From Cronobacter turicensis z3032 (GTDB lineage: Bacteria; Pseudomonadota; Gammaproteobacteria; Enterobacterales; Enterobacteriaceae): a DNA stretch of 64,000 nt. This document shows, piece by piece, positions 17,447 to 26,178 of this stretch (position 1 is the first letter of the stretch; every line of letters begins with the position of its first letter). The translations under genes were made by a program, and so were the position numbers. The DNA lies in NCBI GenBank assembly GCA_000027065.2, contig FN543093.2:62001-126000 (forward strand). The letters are read 5' to 3'. Under the pieces are notes generated by a model, which was given only the letters and a program-made list of their open reading frames with translations, was not told the DNA's origin and did not search any database.

Positions 17447-18280
17447 ATGAACACGCTGTATCAACAACTGGCTGGCGCAAGCGTCAGCGACGCGCTGAGC
17501 CGCCTTGAGGCCGACATCAAAGCCCAGCCGGGCAACGCCGATCGCCGCGCCGCGTTTGTGCAGTTTCTCTGCCTGAACGCCAACTGGACCCGCGCGCTCA
17601 CCCAGCTGAAAAGCTGGGCCGCGCTGGCGCCCCAGGCGCAGCCGACCGTGACGCTGCTGCAACAGGCTATCGAAGGCGAGCAGCAGCGCGCCGAAGTGCT
17701 GGCGGGTCGCGCGCGTCCGCGGATGCCGGGCGAACAGTGGCCGTGGCTGGATCTGCTGCTGAAAGCGCTGGCGGAAACCGACCCGGCGCGCGCAAGCAGC
17801 CTGCGCAACGACGCGCTGGAACAGGCCGAGGCCAATCCTGGCGAGCTGACGCTGGCGGCGGGCGACGCGCCCGGCGAGCCGGTGCGTTTTGACTGGCTGA
17901 TGGACGGCGATGCGCGTCTGGGGCCGGTGTGCGAGCTTATCGTTAACGGCAACTACTTCTGGGTGCCGTTCAGCGCTATCGCGTCGGTTCGTTTCCAGGC
18001 CCCGGCGAGCGTCACCGATCTGGTGTGGCGTCACGCGATGGTGCAGCTGGTGGACGGCACCGAACAGGTGTGCCAGATCCCGGCGCGCTACCCGCTGGAA
18101 ACCGGCGCGGAAGACCGCTTCCTGCTGGCGCGCACCACCGAGTGGCAGCCGCTGGACGCGGAAGGCATTCATTATCTCGGCGCGGGTCAGAAAGTCTGGC
18201 TGAGCGGCGAACAGGAGTTCGCGCTGCTGACGCTGGATACGCTCGCTTTCGGGCTACCGGACGACGCATCGCATGAATAA
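17447..18280 (+). CDS. SciE/ImpE (TagJ) T6SS accessory protein
   Basis: The 277-residue product has the layout of ImpE/SciE proteins. An N-terminal helical part carries A-x-P-G-N-A-D-R-R-A-A-F-V-Q-F-L-C-L-N-A-N-W, followed by a C-terminal domain with R-F-D-W-L-M-D-G-D-A-R-L-G-P and N-G-N-Y-F-W-V-P-F. In some systems TagJ binds the TssB N-terminus near the ClpV docking site and modulates sheath recycling. That is known for the family and not shown here. The stop overlaps the tssE start by 8 bp, placing it in one transcription unit with the baseplate genes. Confidence 0.85.
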   Translation: MNTLYQQLAGASVSDALSRLEADIKAQPGNADRRAAFVQFLCLNANWTRALTQLKSWAALAPQAQPTVTLLQQAIEGEQQRAEVLAGRARPRMPGEQWPWLDLLLKALAETDPARASSLRNDALEQAEANPGELTLAAGDAPGEPVRFDWLMDGDARLGPVCELIVNGNYFWVPFSAIASVRFQAPASVTDLVWRHAMVQLVDGTEQVCQIPARYPLETGAEDRFLLARTTEWQPLDAEGIHYLGAGQKVWLSGEQEFALLTLDTLAFGLPDDASHE

Positions 18281-18845
18281 ACCGTATCAGGATGACGACA
18301 GCGGCGATCTGCTGCGCCACGGCTACCGTTCGCGCCGCAACGCCTCGACGGTCACCGCACGCGACAAAATGCAGCCCTCGCTGCTGGACCGTCTGACCGA
18401 TAACGCGCCGGACAAGCGTCAGGAGCCGGCGAACAGCAATCTCGTCTCCCACAGCGCGCTGCGTCGCCAGGTGCTGCGCGATTTGCAGTGGCTGTTCAAC
18501 ACCATTAATAACGAAGCGCAGCAGGATCTCAGCCGGGTGGACCATGTGCGCCGCTCGGTGTTTAACTTCGGCGTGGCGCCGCTCGCGGGCAAGCGGATGT
18601 CGGAGATTGAGTGGGGCGACATCCAGCAGCGGCTTACCGAGGCGATTTTGCACTTCGAACCGCGCATTCTGCCGCAGGGGTTGCAGGTGCGCTGCGTCTG
18701 TGACACCAAATCGCTCGACCTGCACAACGTATTATCTATCGAGATTAAAGGCCGCCTGTGGTGCGTGCCCTGGCCGCTCGAATTTCTGTTCCGCACCGAT
18801 GTGGATCTGGAAAACGGCCATTTTGAGCTTAAAGACGCGGGGTAA
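18273..18845 (+). CDS. tssE: TssE (gp25-like) baseplate wedge protein
   Basis: TssE is the gp25-like component of the T6SS baseplate wedge. The 190-residue product is on the long side for the family. It has an N-terminal Arg-rich extension (about residues 1-45, including S-L-L-D-R-L-T-D-N), and then the gp25 core with L-R-R-Q-V-L-R-D-L-Q-W-L-F-N-T, S-V-F-N-F-G-V and the C-terminal I-E-I-K-G-R-L-W-C-V-P strand. It overlaps the sciE-like gene by 8 bp and ends 2 bp before tssF. Confidence 0.93.
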   Translation: MNKPYQDDDSGDLLRHGYRSRRNASTVTARDKMQPSLLDRLTDNAPDKRQEPANSNLVSHSALRRQVLRDLQWLFNTINNEAQQDLSRVDHVRRSVFNFGVAPLAGKRMSEIEWGDIQQRLTEAILHFEPRILPQGLQVRCVCDTKSLDLHNVLSIEIKGRLWCVPWPLEFLFRTDVDLENGHFELKDAG

Positions 18846-18847
18846 AC

Positions 18848-20719
18848 ATGGACAGTAAACTGCTCGAATACTACAACCGAGAGCTGGCGTATCTGCGCGA
18901 AATGGGCGCGGAATTCGCCGAACGCTACCCGAAAGTGGCGGGCAGGCTCGGTATGCGCGGCATTGAAATCGCGGACCCGTACATCGAGCGCCTGATGGAA
19001 GGCTTCGCCTTTCTCACCTCCCGCGTGCAGCTCAAAATGGACGCCGAGTTTCCGCGCTTCTCCCAGCGCCTGCTGGAGATGCTCGCGCCGAATTATCTGG
19101 CGCCGACGCCGTCAATGGCGATTGCCGAACTGCACCCGGACAGCGCCAAAGGGGATTTAAGCAACGGGTTCGTGGTGCCGCGCGGCACGATGATGGACAG
19201 CCAGCTTCTGAAAAAGAACGGCGTCACCTGTAGCTACGCTACCGCCCATGACGTTCGCCTGCTGCCGCTGCATATCAGCCTGGTGGAATTAGGCGGCGTA
19301 CCGGCCGACGCGCCGTTAAGCCAGCTCGGCTTAAGCCAGCGCGGCGCGGTCAGCGCCCTGCGCGTGCGCATCGCGTGCGACGGCCCGGTGCTGCTCAACC
19401 ATCTCGATTTCGACCGCCTTGATTTCTTCCTGAGCGGGCCGGATATCCAGGCGCTGCAACTGCTGGAGCTCCTGATGGAGCACCGCGTCGGCATCTTCTG
19501 TCAGACCGTCGGCCCGAAACCGTCACGCGTGGTGCTCGACGATGACGCGCTGCGTCAGGAAGGCTTTGAGGCCGACCAGGCATTGCTGCCGGACGATCTG
19601 CGTAATTTCGACGGCTACCGCCTGTTGCAGGAATATTTCGCGTTCCCGGCGCGCTTCCAGTTCTTAAGCCTGCGCGGCATCAGCAAGCTGCTGGCGCAGA
19701 GCGGGCAGGCGAACGCGTTCGATATCATCATCCTGCTCGATAAAACCGACACGCCGCTGGAGCGCGTGGTGGATAAAAGCCACCTCGCGATGCACTGCAC
19801 GCCGGTCATCAATTTGTTCCCGAAAATCGCCGAGCGCCAGAAGCTCACCGAGGGCTTAAGCGAATACCACCTGGTGGTGGATAACATTCGCCCACTCGAT
19901 TACGAGATTTTCTCGGTCAGTAAAATTTACGCCAGCGAAGACGGCCAGCGCGACGATCAGATTTTCCGCCCGTTCTGGAGCACCTGGAGCCGCGACGGCG
20001 GCAACTACGGCGCGTATTTCTCGATGCGCCGCGAACAGCGCGCGCTCTCGGAACACGCGCTGCGCTACGGCACGCGTACGGGGTATATCGGCTCCGAGGC
20101 GTTTGTGTCGCTGGTGGATGCAACCCACGCGCCCTGGCGCGACGAGCTGCGCTATATCACCGCCGAAGTGATGTGTACCAGCCGCGATCTGCCGCTGATG
20201 CTGGCGCAGGATATGGGCCAGTTCGTGCTGCCGGATTCCATGCCGGTGCGCGCGCTTACCATGCGCAAAGGGCCGACGCCGCCGCGTCCGGCGCTGGCCG
20301 AAGGATTCAGCACCTGGCGGCTTATCAGCCAGCTGCAAATGAACTATTTAAGCCTGATGGACGCCGAAGATGGCGAAGGCGCCGCCGCGCTGCGTCAGCT
20401 GCTCGGCCTCTACGCGCGCCTGGCGGAAGCGCCGGTGGCGCGCCAGATTGACGGCATTCGCCACTGCGTGCTGGAGCCGGTGCATCGCCGCGTGCCGGAG
20501 CCAGGCCCGATTGTCTTCGCCCGCGGCGTCGGGATTTCGATGACCGTCGACGAACAGGCGTTTTCCGGCTCCAGCCCGTGGCTGCTTGGCAGCGTTCTGG
20601 AGCGCGTCTTCGCACGCCTGGTCTCGATGAACAGCTTCACCGAGTTCACCCTCAAGAGCCAGCAGCGCGGCGAAGTGGGTTACTGGGGCCCGCGGATGGG
20701 TAAAAGGGCGCTGATATGA
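18848..20719 (+). CDS. tssF: TssF (VasA/ImpG) baseplate protein
   Basis: TssF is a structural wedge protein of the baseplate. At 623 residues it has normal length, and it begins with the characteristic L-L-E-Y-Y-N-R-E-L-A-Y-L-R-E-M-G-A-E-F-A signature. Further conserved segments include Y-P-K-V-A-G-R-L-G, P-Y-I-E-R-L-M-E-G-F-A-F-L, and L-A-P-N-Y-L-A-P-T-P-S-M. It starts 2 bp after tssE and overlaps tssG by 4 bp (ATGA), the standard tssE-F-G arrangement. Confidence 0.96.
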   Translation: MDSKLLEYYNRELAYLREMGAEFAERYPKVAGRLGMRGIEIADPYIERLMEGFAFLTSRVQLKMDAEFPRFSQRLLEMLAPNYLAPTPSMAIAELHPDSAKGDLSNGFVVPRGTMMDSQLLKKNGVTCSYATAHDVRLLPLHISLVELGGVPADAPLSQLGLSQRGAVSALRVRIACDGPVLLNHLDFDRLDFFLSGPDIQALQLLELLMEHRVGIFCQTVGPKPSRVVLDDDALRQEGFEADQALLPDDLRNFDGYRLLQEYFAFPARFQFLSLRGISKLLAQSGQANAFDIIILLDKTDTPLERVVDKSHLAMHCTPVINLFPKIAERQKLTEGLSEYHLVVDNIRPLDYEIFSVSKIYASEDGQRDDQIFRPFWSTWSRDGGNYGAYFSMRREQRALSEHALRYGTRTGYIGSEAFVSLVDATHAPWRDELRYITAEVMCTSRDLPLMLAQDMGQFVLPDSMPVRALTMRKGPTPPRPALAEGFSTWRLISQLQMNYLSLMDAEDGEGAAALRQLLGLYARLAEAPVARQIDGIRHCVLEPVHRRVPEPGPIVFARGVGISMTVDEQAFSGSSPWLLGSVLERVFARLVSMNSFTEFTLKSQQRGEVGYWGPRMGKRALI

Positions 20720-21759
20720 GTGAGACGCTGCCACAGAACGCGCCGGTAAAAAGCGCGTCCCGGCTGCCGGAAAACTACTGGCAACAGATGATGGCCGCGC
20801 CGTGGCGCTACGATCTGTTCCAGATGCTGCGCCGTCTCGACGCGCAGGGCGGCGAACGCTACCGTTTAGGCCGCGCGCCGCTGCCGCGCTTTGAGCCGCT
20901 GCGCATCGGCCAGCAGCCGTCGATGGCCTTTGCGCCGTCGACGCTTGCCGCGGTGAAACCGCGCGACAACACGCCGCTGCACGATGTGTCGATTTTAAGC
21001 TTCGGCCTGTTTGGCCCGAACGGCCCGCTGCCGATGCACCTGACCGAATATGCGCGCGAGCGTCTGTATCATCATCAGGATGACAGCCTGAGCGCGTTCG
21101 CGGATCTGTTTCATCACCGCCTGACGCTGCTGTTCTACCGCGCCTGGGCCGATGCCCAGCCGACCGCGTCGCTCGACCGCGCCGACGGGCCGCGCATTGA
21201 AAAATACCTCGCCGCCCTTATCGGCATGGGCCAGCCGGGGCAGATGGAAAAGGGCAGCCTGAGCCACCACGCGCGCTATTCGCTGGTCGGCCATCTGACC
21301 CGCAACGGGCGCGACGCCGAAGGGCTCGAAAAAATCCTGCGCCACTATTTCCGCGTGCCGGTGACGATTGTGCAGAACATCCCGCAGTGGATGCCGTTAA
21401 CCGAGCGTGAGAAAGCGCGTCTCGGCGCGGGCCGCCGGATACCGCGCTTGGGCAACGCCGCGTTTCTCGGCGTGGCGGTGCGCGACGTACAGCATAAATT
21501 TCGCATTGAACTCGGGCCGCTGGATGAAGAGACCTATCAGCGTTTTCTGCCCGGCGAGCCGTGGGTTGAGGAGCTGCGCGACTGGGTGCGTCAGTATATG
21601 GGCATTGAGTATGAGTGGGAGGTGCGCGTCATTCTGCGCGCCGATGCGGTGAAAGGCGTCACGCCTGGCGGCACGGGCCGTCTGGGCTACAGCGCCTGGC
21701 TTGGGAAGCAGCCCACCCCGCAACCGCGCGGCGATCTGGTTTTTCGCGCGGAAAGTTAA
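20716..21759 (+). CDS. tssG: TssG (VasB/ImpH) baseplate protein
   Basis: TssG pairs with TssF in the baseplate wedge and contacts TssK. The 347-residue product has the family landmarks: W-R-Y-D-L-F-Q-M-L-R-R-L, F-G-L-F-G-P-N-G-P-L-P-M-H-L-T-E, and F-H-H-R-L-T-L-L-F-Y-R-A-W. The end region contains L-G-Y-S-A-W-L-G. It overlaps tssF by 4 bp. A 216-bp gap before tssH suggests that tssH may have an extra promoter, though I see no clear -35/-10 pair there. Confidence 0.96.
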   Translation: MSETLPQNAPVKSASRLPENYWQQMMAAPWRYDLFQMLRRLDAQGGERYRLGRAPLPRFEPLRIGQQPSMAFAPSTLAAVKPRDNTPLHDVSILSFGLFGPNGPLPMHLTEYARERLYHHQDDSLSAFADLFHHRLTLLFYRAWADAQPTASLDRADGPRIEKYLAALIGMGQPGQMEKGSLSHHARYSLVGHLTRNGRDAEGLEKILRHYFRVPVTIVQNIPQWMPLTEREKARLGAGRRIPRLGNAAFLGVAVRDVQHKFRIELGPLDEETYQRFLPGEPWVEELRDWVRQYMGIEYEWEVRVILRADAVKGVTPGGTGRLGYSAWLGKQPTPQPRGDLVFRAES

Positions 21760-21975
21760 CATGCTTCGCCCCGTATGCTTTACGAAATGAACGGGCGAGG
21801 AATAACCAATTTATTGTCATGCCCGCCCGCGATTTTCTGAAAAAAACCGGGCGTAAATTACATCAAACACCAGAATTCATGCCTGCCCCGTCTTCCGCCG
21901 TTCCCTGGCAGGAAACGGCCGGGGAGGGGCATCGTTATCTGACACACACTTCATCATCTTCAAACGGAACCGATC

Positions 21976-24591
21976 ATGTCAGAAATCAGCCGTGCCGTAC
22001 TGTTCGGCAAACTGGATACGCTGTTGTTTACCTCGCTGGAAAGCGCCACCTCCTTCTGCAAGCTGCGCGGCAACCCGTATGTGGAGCTGGCGCACTGGCT
22101 GCATCAGCTGATGCAGCAGCAGGACGGGGATTTACAACATCTGATCCGCCATTTTTCACTGGATGAAGAGGCGCTGAGCCGGGATATCGTGGCGGCGCTG
22201 GATCGCCTGCCGCGCGGCGCAAGTTCCGTTTCCGATCTCTCGGAGCATATCGACAGCGCGGTGGAGCGCGCCTGGGTGTACGGCTCGCTGAAATTCGGCG
22301 TGACGCGCATTCGCGGCGGCCATCTGCTGATCGGCATTCTGAAAACCTTTAACCTGGCGAACGTGCTGAAAGGCATCTCCAGCCAGTTCAACCGCATCAG
22401 CGCCGACCTGCTGGTCGAGCAGTTCGATGCGATTTTCGCGGGCAGCAAAGAGGCCCAGCAGGCGGTCGCCGCCGCGCCGGACGCCGCCGGTAACGCGCCG
22501 GTGCAGCAGGGCACGCTCGCGCAGTACGGCCAGGATCTCACCGCGCGTGCGCGTGAAGGCAAAATCGATCCGGTGGTCGGGCGCGATGAAGAGATCCGCC
22601 AGATGGTGGATATTCTGATGCGCCGCCGTCAGAACAACCCGCTACTGACCGGTGAAGCGGGCGTGGGTAAAACCGCGGTCGTGGAAGGCCTGGCGCACCG
22701 TATCGCCGCAGGCGATGTCCCGGAGCCGCTGCAAAACGTGCAGCTGTGGCTGCTCGATATCGGCATGTTGCAGGCGGGCGCGGGCATGAAAGGCGAGTTC
22801 GAAGCGCGTCTGCAGGGGCTTATCAATGAAGTGCAGTCCAGCGCCACGCCGATTGTGCTGTTTATCGACGAAATCCATACGCTTATCGGCGCGGGCGGCC
22901 AGCAGGGCACCGGCGATGCCGCCAACCTGCTGAAACCGGCGCTGGCGCGCGGTCAGCTGCGTACCATCGGCGCCACCACCTGGGCGGAATATAAAAAATA
23001 CATCGAGAAAGATCCGGCCCTGACGCGCCGCTTCCAGACCGTGCAGGTACATGAGCCGGATGAAGAAAAAGCCGTGCTGATGCTGCGCAGCACCGTTTCG
23101 CCGCTGGAGAAACATCACCGCGTGCTGCTGCTGGATGAAGCGGTCAGCGCGGCGGTGAAACTGTCGCACCGCTACATTCCGGCGCGCCAGTTGCCGGATA
23201 AAGCCGTCGCGCTGCTGGATACCGCCTGCGCGCGCGTCGCTGTCAGCCAGAGCGCGCCGCCGCCGCAGTTAGAAGATTGCCTGCACCGCATCGCGGCGCT
23301 GGACGTCGAAGCGGAAATCGCCGAGCGCGAAGCGCGCGTGGCGGTGGGCGACGGCGAGCGCGTGGCGCGTCTGAATGCCGAGCGTGAAGCGCTGGAAGCC
23401 GAACGCGACGCCCTGACCGCCCGCTGGGAAGAAGAACGCGCGCTGGTGGATGCGATTATCGCTCTGCGCGCCGAGCTGCATATGGCTGATGAAGAAGCCC
23501 AGCCTGCGCTGCGTGAAACGCTGGCGGAGCGCCAGAAAGCGCTGGCCGCCGTGCAGGGCGACGCGCCGCTGTTGTTCGCCGCGGTGGACGCGAACGTCGT
23601 CGCGGCGGTGGTCTCCGACTGGACCGGCATCCCGCTGGGCCGCATGGTGAAAAACGAAATCGACGCGGTGCTGAAGCTTGCCGACACGCTGAACCAGCGC
23701 GTTATCGGCCAGCGTCACGGGCTTGAGCTTATCGCCAAACGCGTGCGTACCTCCCGCGCGCGCCTCGACGACCCGAACAAGCCGGTGGGCGTCTTTATGC
23801 TCTGCGGCCCGTCCGGCGTCGGTAAAACCGAAACCGCGCTGGCGCTCGCCGAGTCGCTGTACGGCGGCGAGCAGAACGTTATCACCATCAACATGAGCGA
23901 ATTCCAGGAGGCGCATACGGTCTCCACGCTGAAAGGCGCGCCTCCGGGCTACGTGGGCTACGGCGAAGGCGGCGTGCTGACCGAAGCGGTGCGTCGTCGT
24001 CCTTACAGCGTCGTGCTGCTCGATGAGATTGAAAAAGCGCACCCGGACGTACATGAGATTTTCTTCCAGGTGTTCGATAAAGGCTGGATGGAAGATGGCG
24101 AAGGGCGTCATATCGATTTCCGCAACACGATTATCATCCTGACGTCTAACGTCGGCACCGATCTTATCAGCGCCATGTGCGCCGACCCGGACCTGATGCC
24201 GGAGCCGGAGGCGCTCAGCGGCGCGCTGCGTCAGCCGCTTTTGCAGGTTTTTCCGCCAGCATTGCTGGGCCGATTGCTGGTTGTGCCGTATTATCCGTTA
24301 AGCGACGCGATGCTGGCCGAAATTGTGAAATTGCAGCTTAAGCGGATCCAGCGTCGTCTTGAGGAAAATCACGGTATTATTTCCGAATTCGACGACAGCG
24401 TAATTACCCAGATTGTGGCGCGTTGCACCGAGGTGGAATCCGGCGGCCGTATGGTCGATGCGATTCTTACCAACACCCTGCTGCCGCAGATGAGCCAGAT
24501 ACTGCTCACCGCCAGCGCGCAGGACGAGAAATATCGCCGTCTGCGCGTGACGTTCGAGCAGGGTGAGTTTCAGTGTCAGTTTGCGGCGTAA
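21976..24591 (+). CDS. clpV: TssH (ClpV) sheath-disassembly AAA+ ATPase
   Basis: ClpV unfolds contracted TssB/C sheath so that subunits can be reused. The 871-residue product is a full Clp/Hsp100 protein. It has an N-terminal repeat domain (about 1-160), AAA1 with Walker A G-E-A-G-V-G-K-T at about 226-233 and Walker B L-F-I-D-E-I-H, a coiled-coil middle region rich in Glu/Arg/Ala (about 430-530), and AAA2 with G-P-S-G-V-G-K-T at 611-618 and V-L-L-D-E-I-E-K-A-H-P. The C-terminal domain is complete. It lies between the baseplate genes and the kinase gene. Confidence 0.96.
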   Translation: MSEISRAVLFGKLDTLLFTSLESATSFCKLRGNPYVELAHWLHQLMQQQDGDLQHLIRHFSLDEEALSRDIVAALDRLPRGASSVSDLSEHIDSAVERAWVYGSLKFGVTRIRGGHLLIGILKTFNLANVLKGISSQFNRISADLLVEQFDAIFAGSKEAQQAVAAAPDAAGNAPVQQGTLAQYGQDLTARAREGKIDPVVGRDEEIRQMVDILMRRRQNNPLLTGEAGVGKTAVVEGLAHRIAAGDVPEPLQNVQLWLLDIGMLQAGAGMKGEFEARLQGLINEVQSSATPIVLFIDEIHTLIGAGGQQGTGDAANLLKPALARGQLRTIGATTWAEYKKYIEKDPALTRRFQTVQVHEPDEEKAVLMLRSTVSPLEKHHRVLLLDEAVSAAVKLSHRYIPARQLPDKAVALLDTACARVAVSQSAPPPQLEDCLHRIAALDVEAEIAEREARVAVGDGERVARLNAEREALEAERDALTARWEEERALVDAIIALRAELHMADEEAQPALRETLAERQKALAAVQGDAPLLFAAVDANVVAAVVSDWTGIPLGRMVKNEIDAVLKLADTLNQRVIGQRHGLELIAKRVRTSRARLDDPNKPVGVFMLCGPSGVGKTETALALAESLYGGEQNVITINMSEFQEAHTVSTLKGAPPGYVGYGEGGVLTEAVRRRPYSVVLLDEIEKAHPDVHEIFFQVFDKGWMEDGEGRHIDFRNTIIILTSNVGTDLISAMCADPDLMPEPEALSGALRQPLLQVFPPALLGRLLVVPYYPLSDAMLAEIVKLQLKRIQRRLEENHGIISEFDDSVITQIVARCTEVESGGRMVDAILTNTLLPQMSQILLTASAQDEKYRRLRVTFEQGEFQCQFAA

Positions 24592-24621
24592 CGCCATCAT
24601 CAAGCAGAGAGTTTTCCAAAC

Positions 24622-26055
24622 ATGACGGATTACGAAAACAACCGGACTGTACCCAACGCCCTGCCGATTGGTTACCGTTTCAATGAGTTTGAAATTAAGG
24701 AAGTGATTGGTGGTGGCGGTTTCGGCATTGTCTATCGCGCCTGGGACCATCAGCTTGAGCGTACCATTGCGATTAAAGAGTTTATGCCGTCGTCGCTGGC
24801 GGTGCGTAATGACGACATGCGCCTGGTGTTGCGCAGCGACCGCTTCAGCAAAGCGTTTACCGCGGGCCTGAACAGCTTTATCCAGGAGGCGCGCCTGCTG
24901 GCGCGCTTCAACCACCCGAACCTGCTGCATGTGCTGCGCTTCTGGGTGCAAAACGATACCGCCTACATGGGCACGGTGTTTTACAGCGGCACTACGCTGT
25001 CGCGCCTGAGCAAACAGCACCCGGAGATGATCAACGAGGCGTGGATCCGCCGCACGCTGCCGATGCTGTTCGGGGCCATCAAAACGATTCATGACGAAGG
25101 TTACCTGCACCGCGATATCTCGCTGGATAACATCCAGATCCAGGATAACGGTCTGCCGGTGCTGCTGGATTTCGGCTCCGCGCGCCGCAGTATCGGCAAC
25201 GTCTCCGATGAGACGGAAACCATGCTGCGTCCGGGCTTTGCGCCGATTGAGCAGTACACCGACGACAACGAAAGCGAGCAGGGCCCGTGGACCGATATCT
25301 ACGCGCTGGGCGCAGTGCTGCATACGCTGATTATGGGCTCGCCGCCGCCGGTGAGCGTGGTGCGCAGCATCGCCGACAGCTACCGTCCGCTCGCCGAGCT
25401 GCGCCCGGAAGGCTATTCGCTGCCGCTGTTACAGGCCATCGACCGCGCGCTGGCGCTGAAAATGGAAGACCGTCCGCAGTCGATCGATGAATTCGCCGCG
25501 CTGATTGAAATGCCGGTCGCCGGGCTCGATGACGTCATGAGCGTGAAAAAGCCGGGCACCATGCTGGTGCCGGTGGAAGAAGAAGAGACCACACCTGCCG
25601 CCGCGACGGGCTGGCGCCGTTACAAAGTGCCGGGGCTGATTGCCGCGGGCGTGCTGGTGGGCCTGGTTGCGGGCGGATTGTTGTTTAGCGGCGGCGACGA
25701 TAACTCTGCGTCGGACACCGCCAGCAACGACAGCGCGCCGCGTGAACAAGCGCCTGCGCAGCCGCCGGTGCAGAACACCACGACCGCGCCGGCGACCACG
25801 ACGACGCAGGACGCCGCGCCGGAGCAAAACGCGCCGGTACAGGGCGCGCTGGTGGCGCAGATTTACGTGCGCATGGGCGAGGGCGAGCAGTTGTCGCTTA
25901 ACGGCAAAACGCAGACCGTGACGCCTGCCGAGAACGGCTTCGCCTCGCTGCAACTGCCGACCGGCAATTATGAGCTCATCATTAAAGGTCGCGGCCAGTC
26001 CCGCAGTCAGACCATCAATGTCTCCCGTCCGGGCACCTGGCTTGTAAACCCGTAA
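24622..26055 (+). CDS. ppkA: PpkA-type membrane Ser/Thr protein kinase
   Basis: This kinase is expected to phosphorylate the FHA protein (TagH) and promote T6SS assembly, opposed by the PP2C gene at 15616. The 477-residue product has a Hanks-type kinase domain (about 20-285): glycine loop G-G-G-G-F-G at 30-35, ATP-binding lysine 52 in A-I-K-E-F, catalytic Asp165 in H-R-D-I-S-L-D-N and metal-binding Asp183 in D-F-G. One membrane segment lies at about 335-355, then a Pro/Thr/Ala/Gln-rich stretch and a small C-terminal domain outside the cytoplasm. The HRD sequence is followed by I-S-L-D-N rather than L-K-P-x-N, a T6SS-kinase variation. Confidence 0.93.
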   Translation: MTDYENNRTVPNALPIGYRFNEFEIKEVIGGGGFGIVYRAWDHQLERTIAIKEFMPSSLAVRNDDMRLVLRSDRFSKAFTAGLNSFIQEARLLARFNHPNLLHVLRFWVQNDTAYMGTVFYSGTTLSRLSKQHPEMINEAWIRRTLPMLFGAIKTIHDEGYLHRDISLDNIQIQDNGLPVLLDFGSARRSIGNVSDETETMLRPGFAPIEQYTDDNESEQGPWTDIYALGAVLHTLIMGSPPPVSVVRSIADSYRPLAELRPEGYSLPLLQAIDRALALKMEDRPQSIDEFAALIEMPVAGLDDVMSVKKPGTMLVPVEEEETTPAAATGWRRYKVPGLIAAGVLVGLVAGGLLFSGGDDNSASDTASNDSAPREQAPAQPPVQNTTTAPATTTTQDAAPEQNAPVQGALVAQIYVRMGEGEQLSLNGKTQTVTPAENGFASLQLPTGNYELIIKGRGQSRSQTINVSRPGTWLVNP

Positions 26056-26061
26056 GGATAC

Positions 26062-26114
26062 CGGGAGGCGTTACCGGCGGCGGATTGCCCGTTGCCACCC
26101 CACGGCGCCTCCCG
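26062..26114 (+). other. 9-bp inverted repeat after the kinase gene
   Basis: CGGGAGGCG (26062-26070) pairs with CGCCTCCCG (26106-26114) across a 35-base GC-rich loop, immediately after the ppkA stop and before the first effector gene. It may form a hairpin that marks the end of the core operon. No T-run follows. Confidence 0.35.
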
Positions 26115-26178
26115 TCCTGATTCCGGCTTGTGCTTCATAAAATGCCGGCAGGCGAATACCCGCTACAGGACAAAGCGT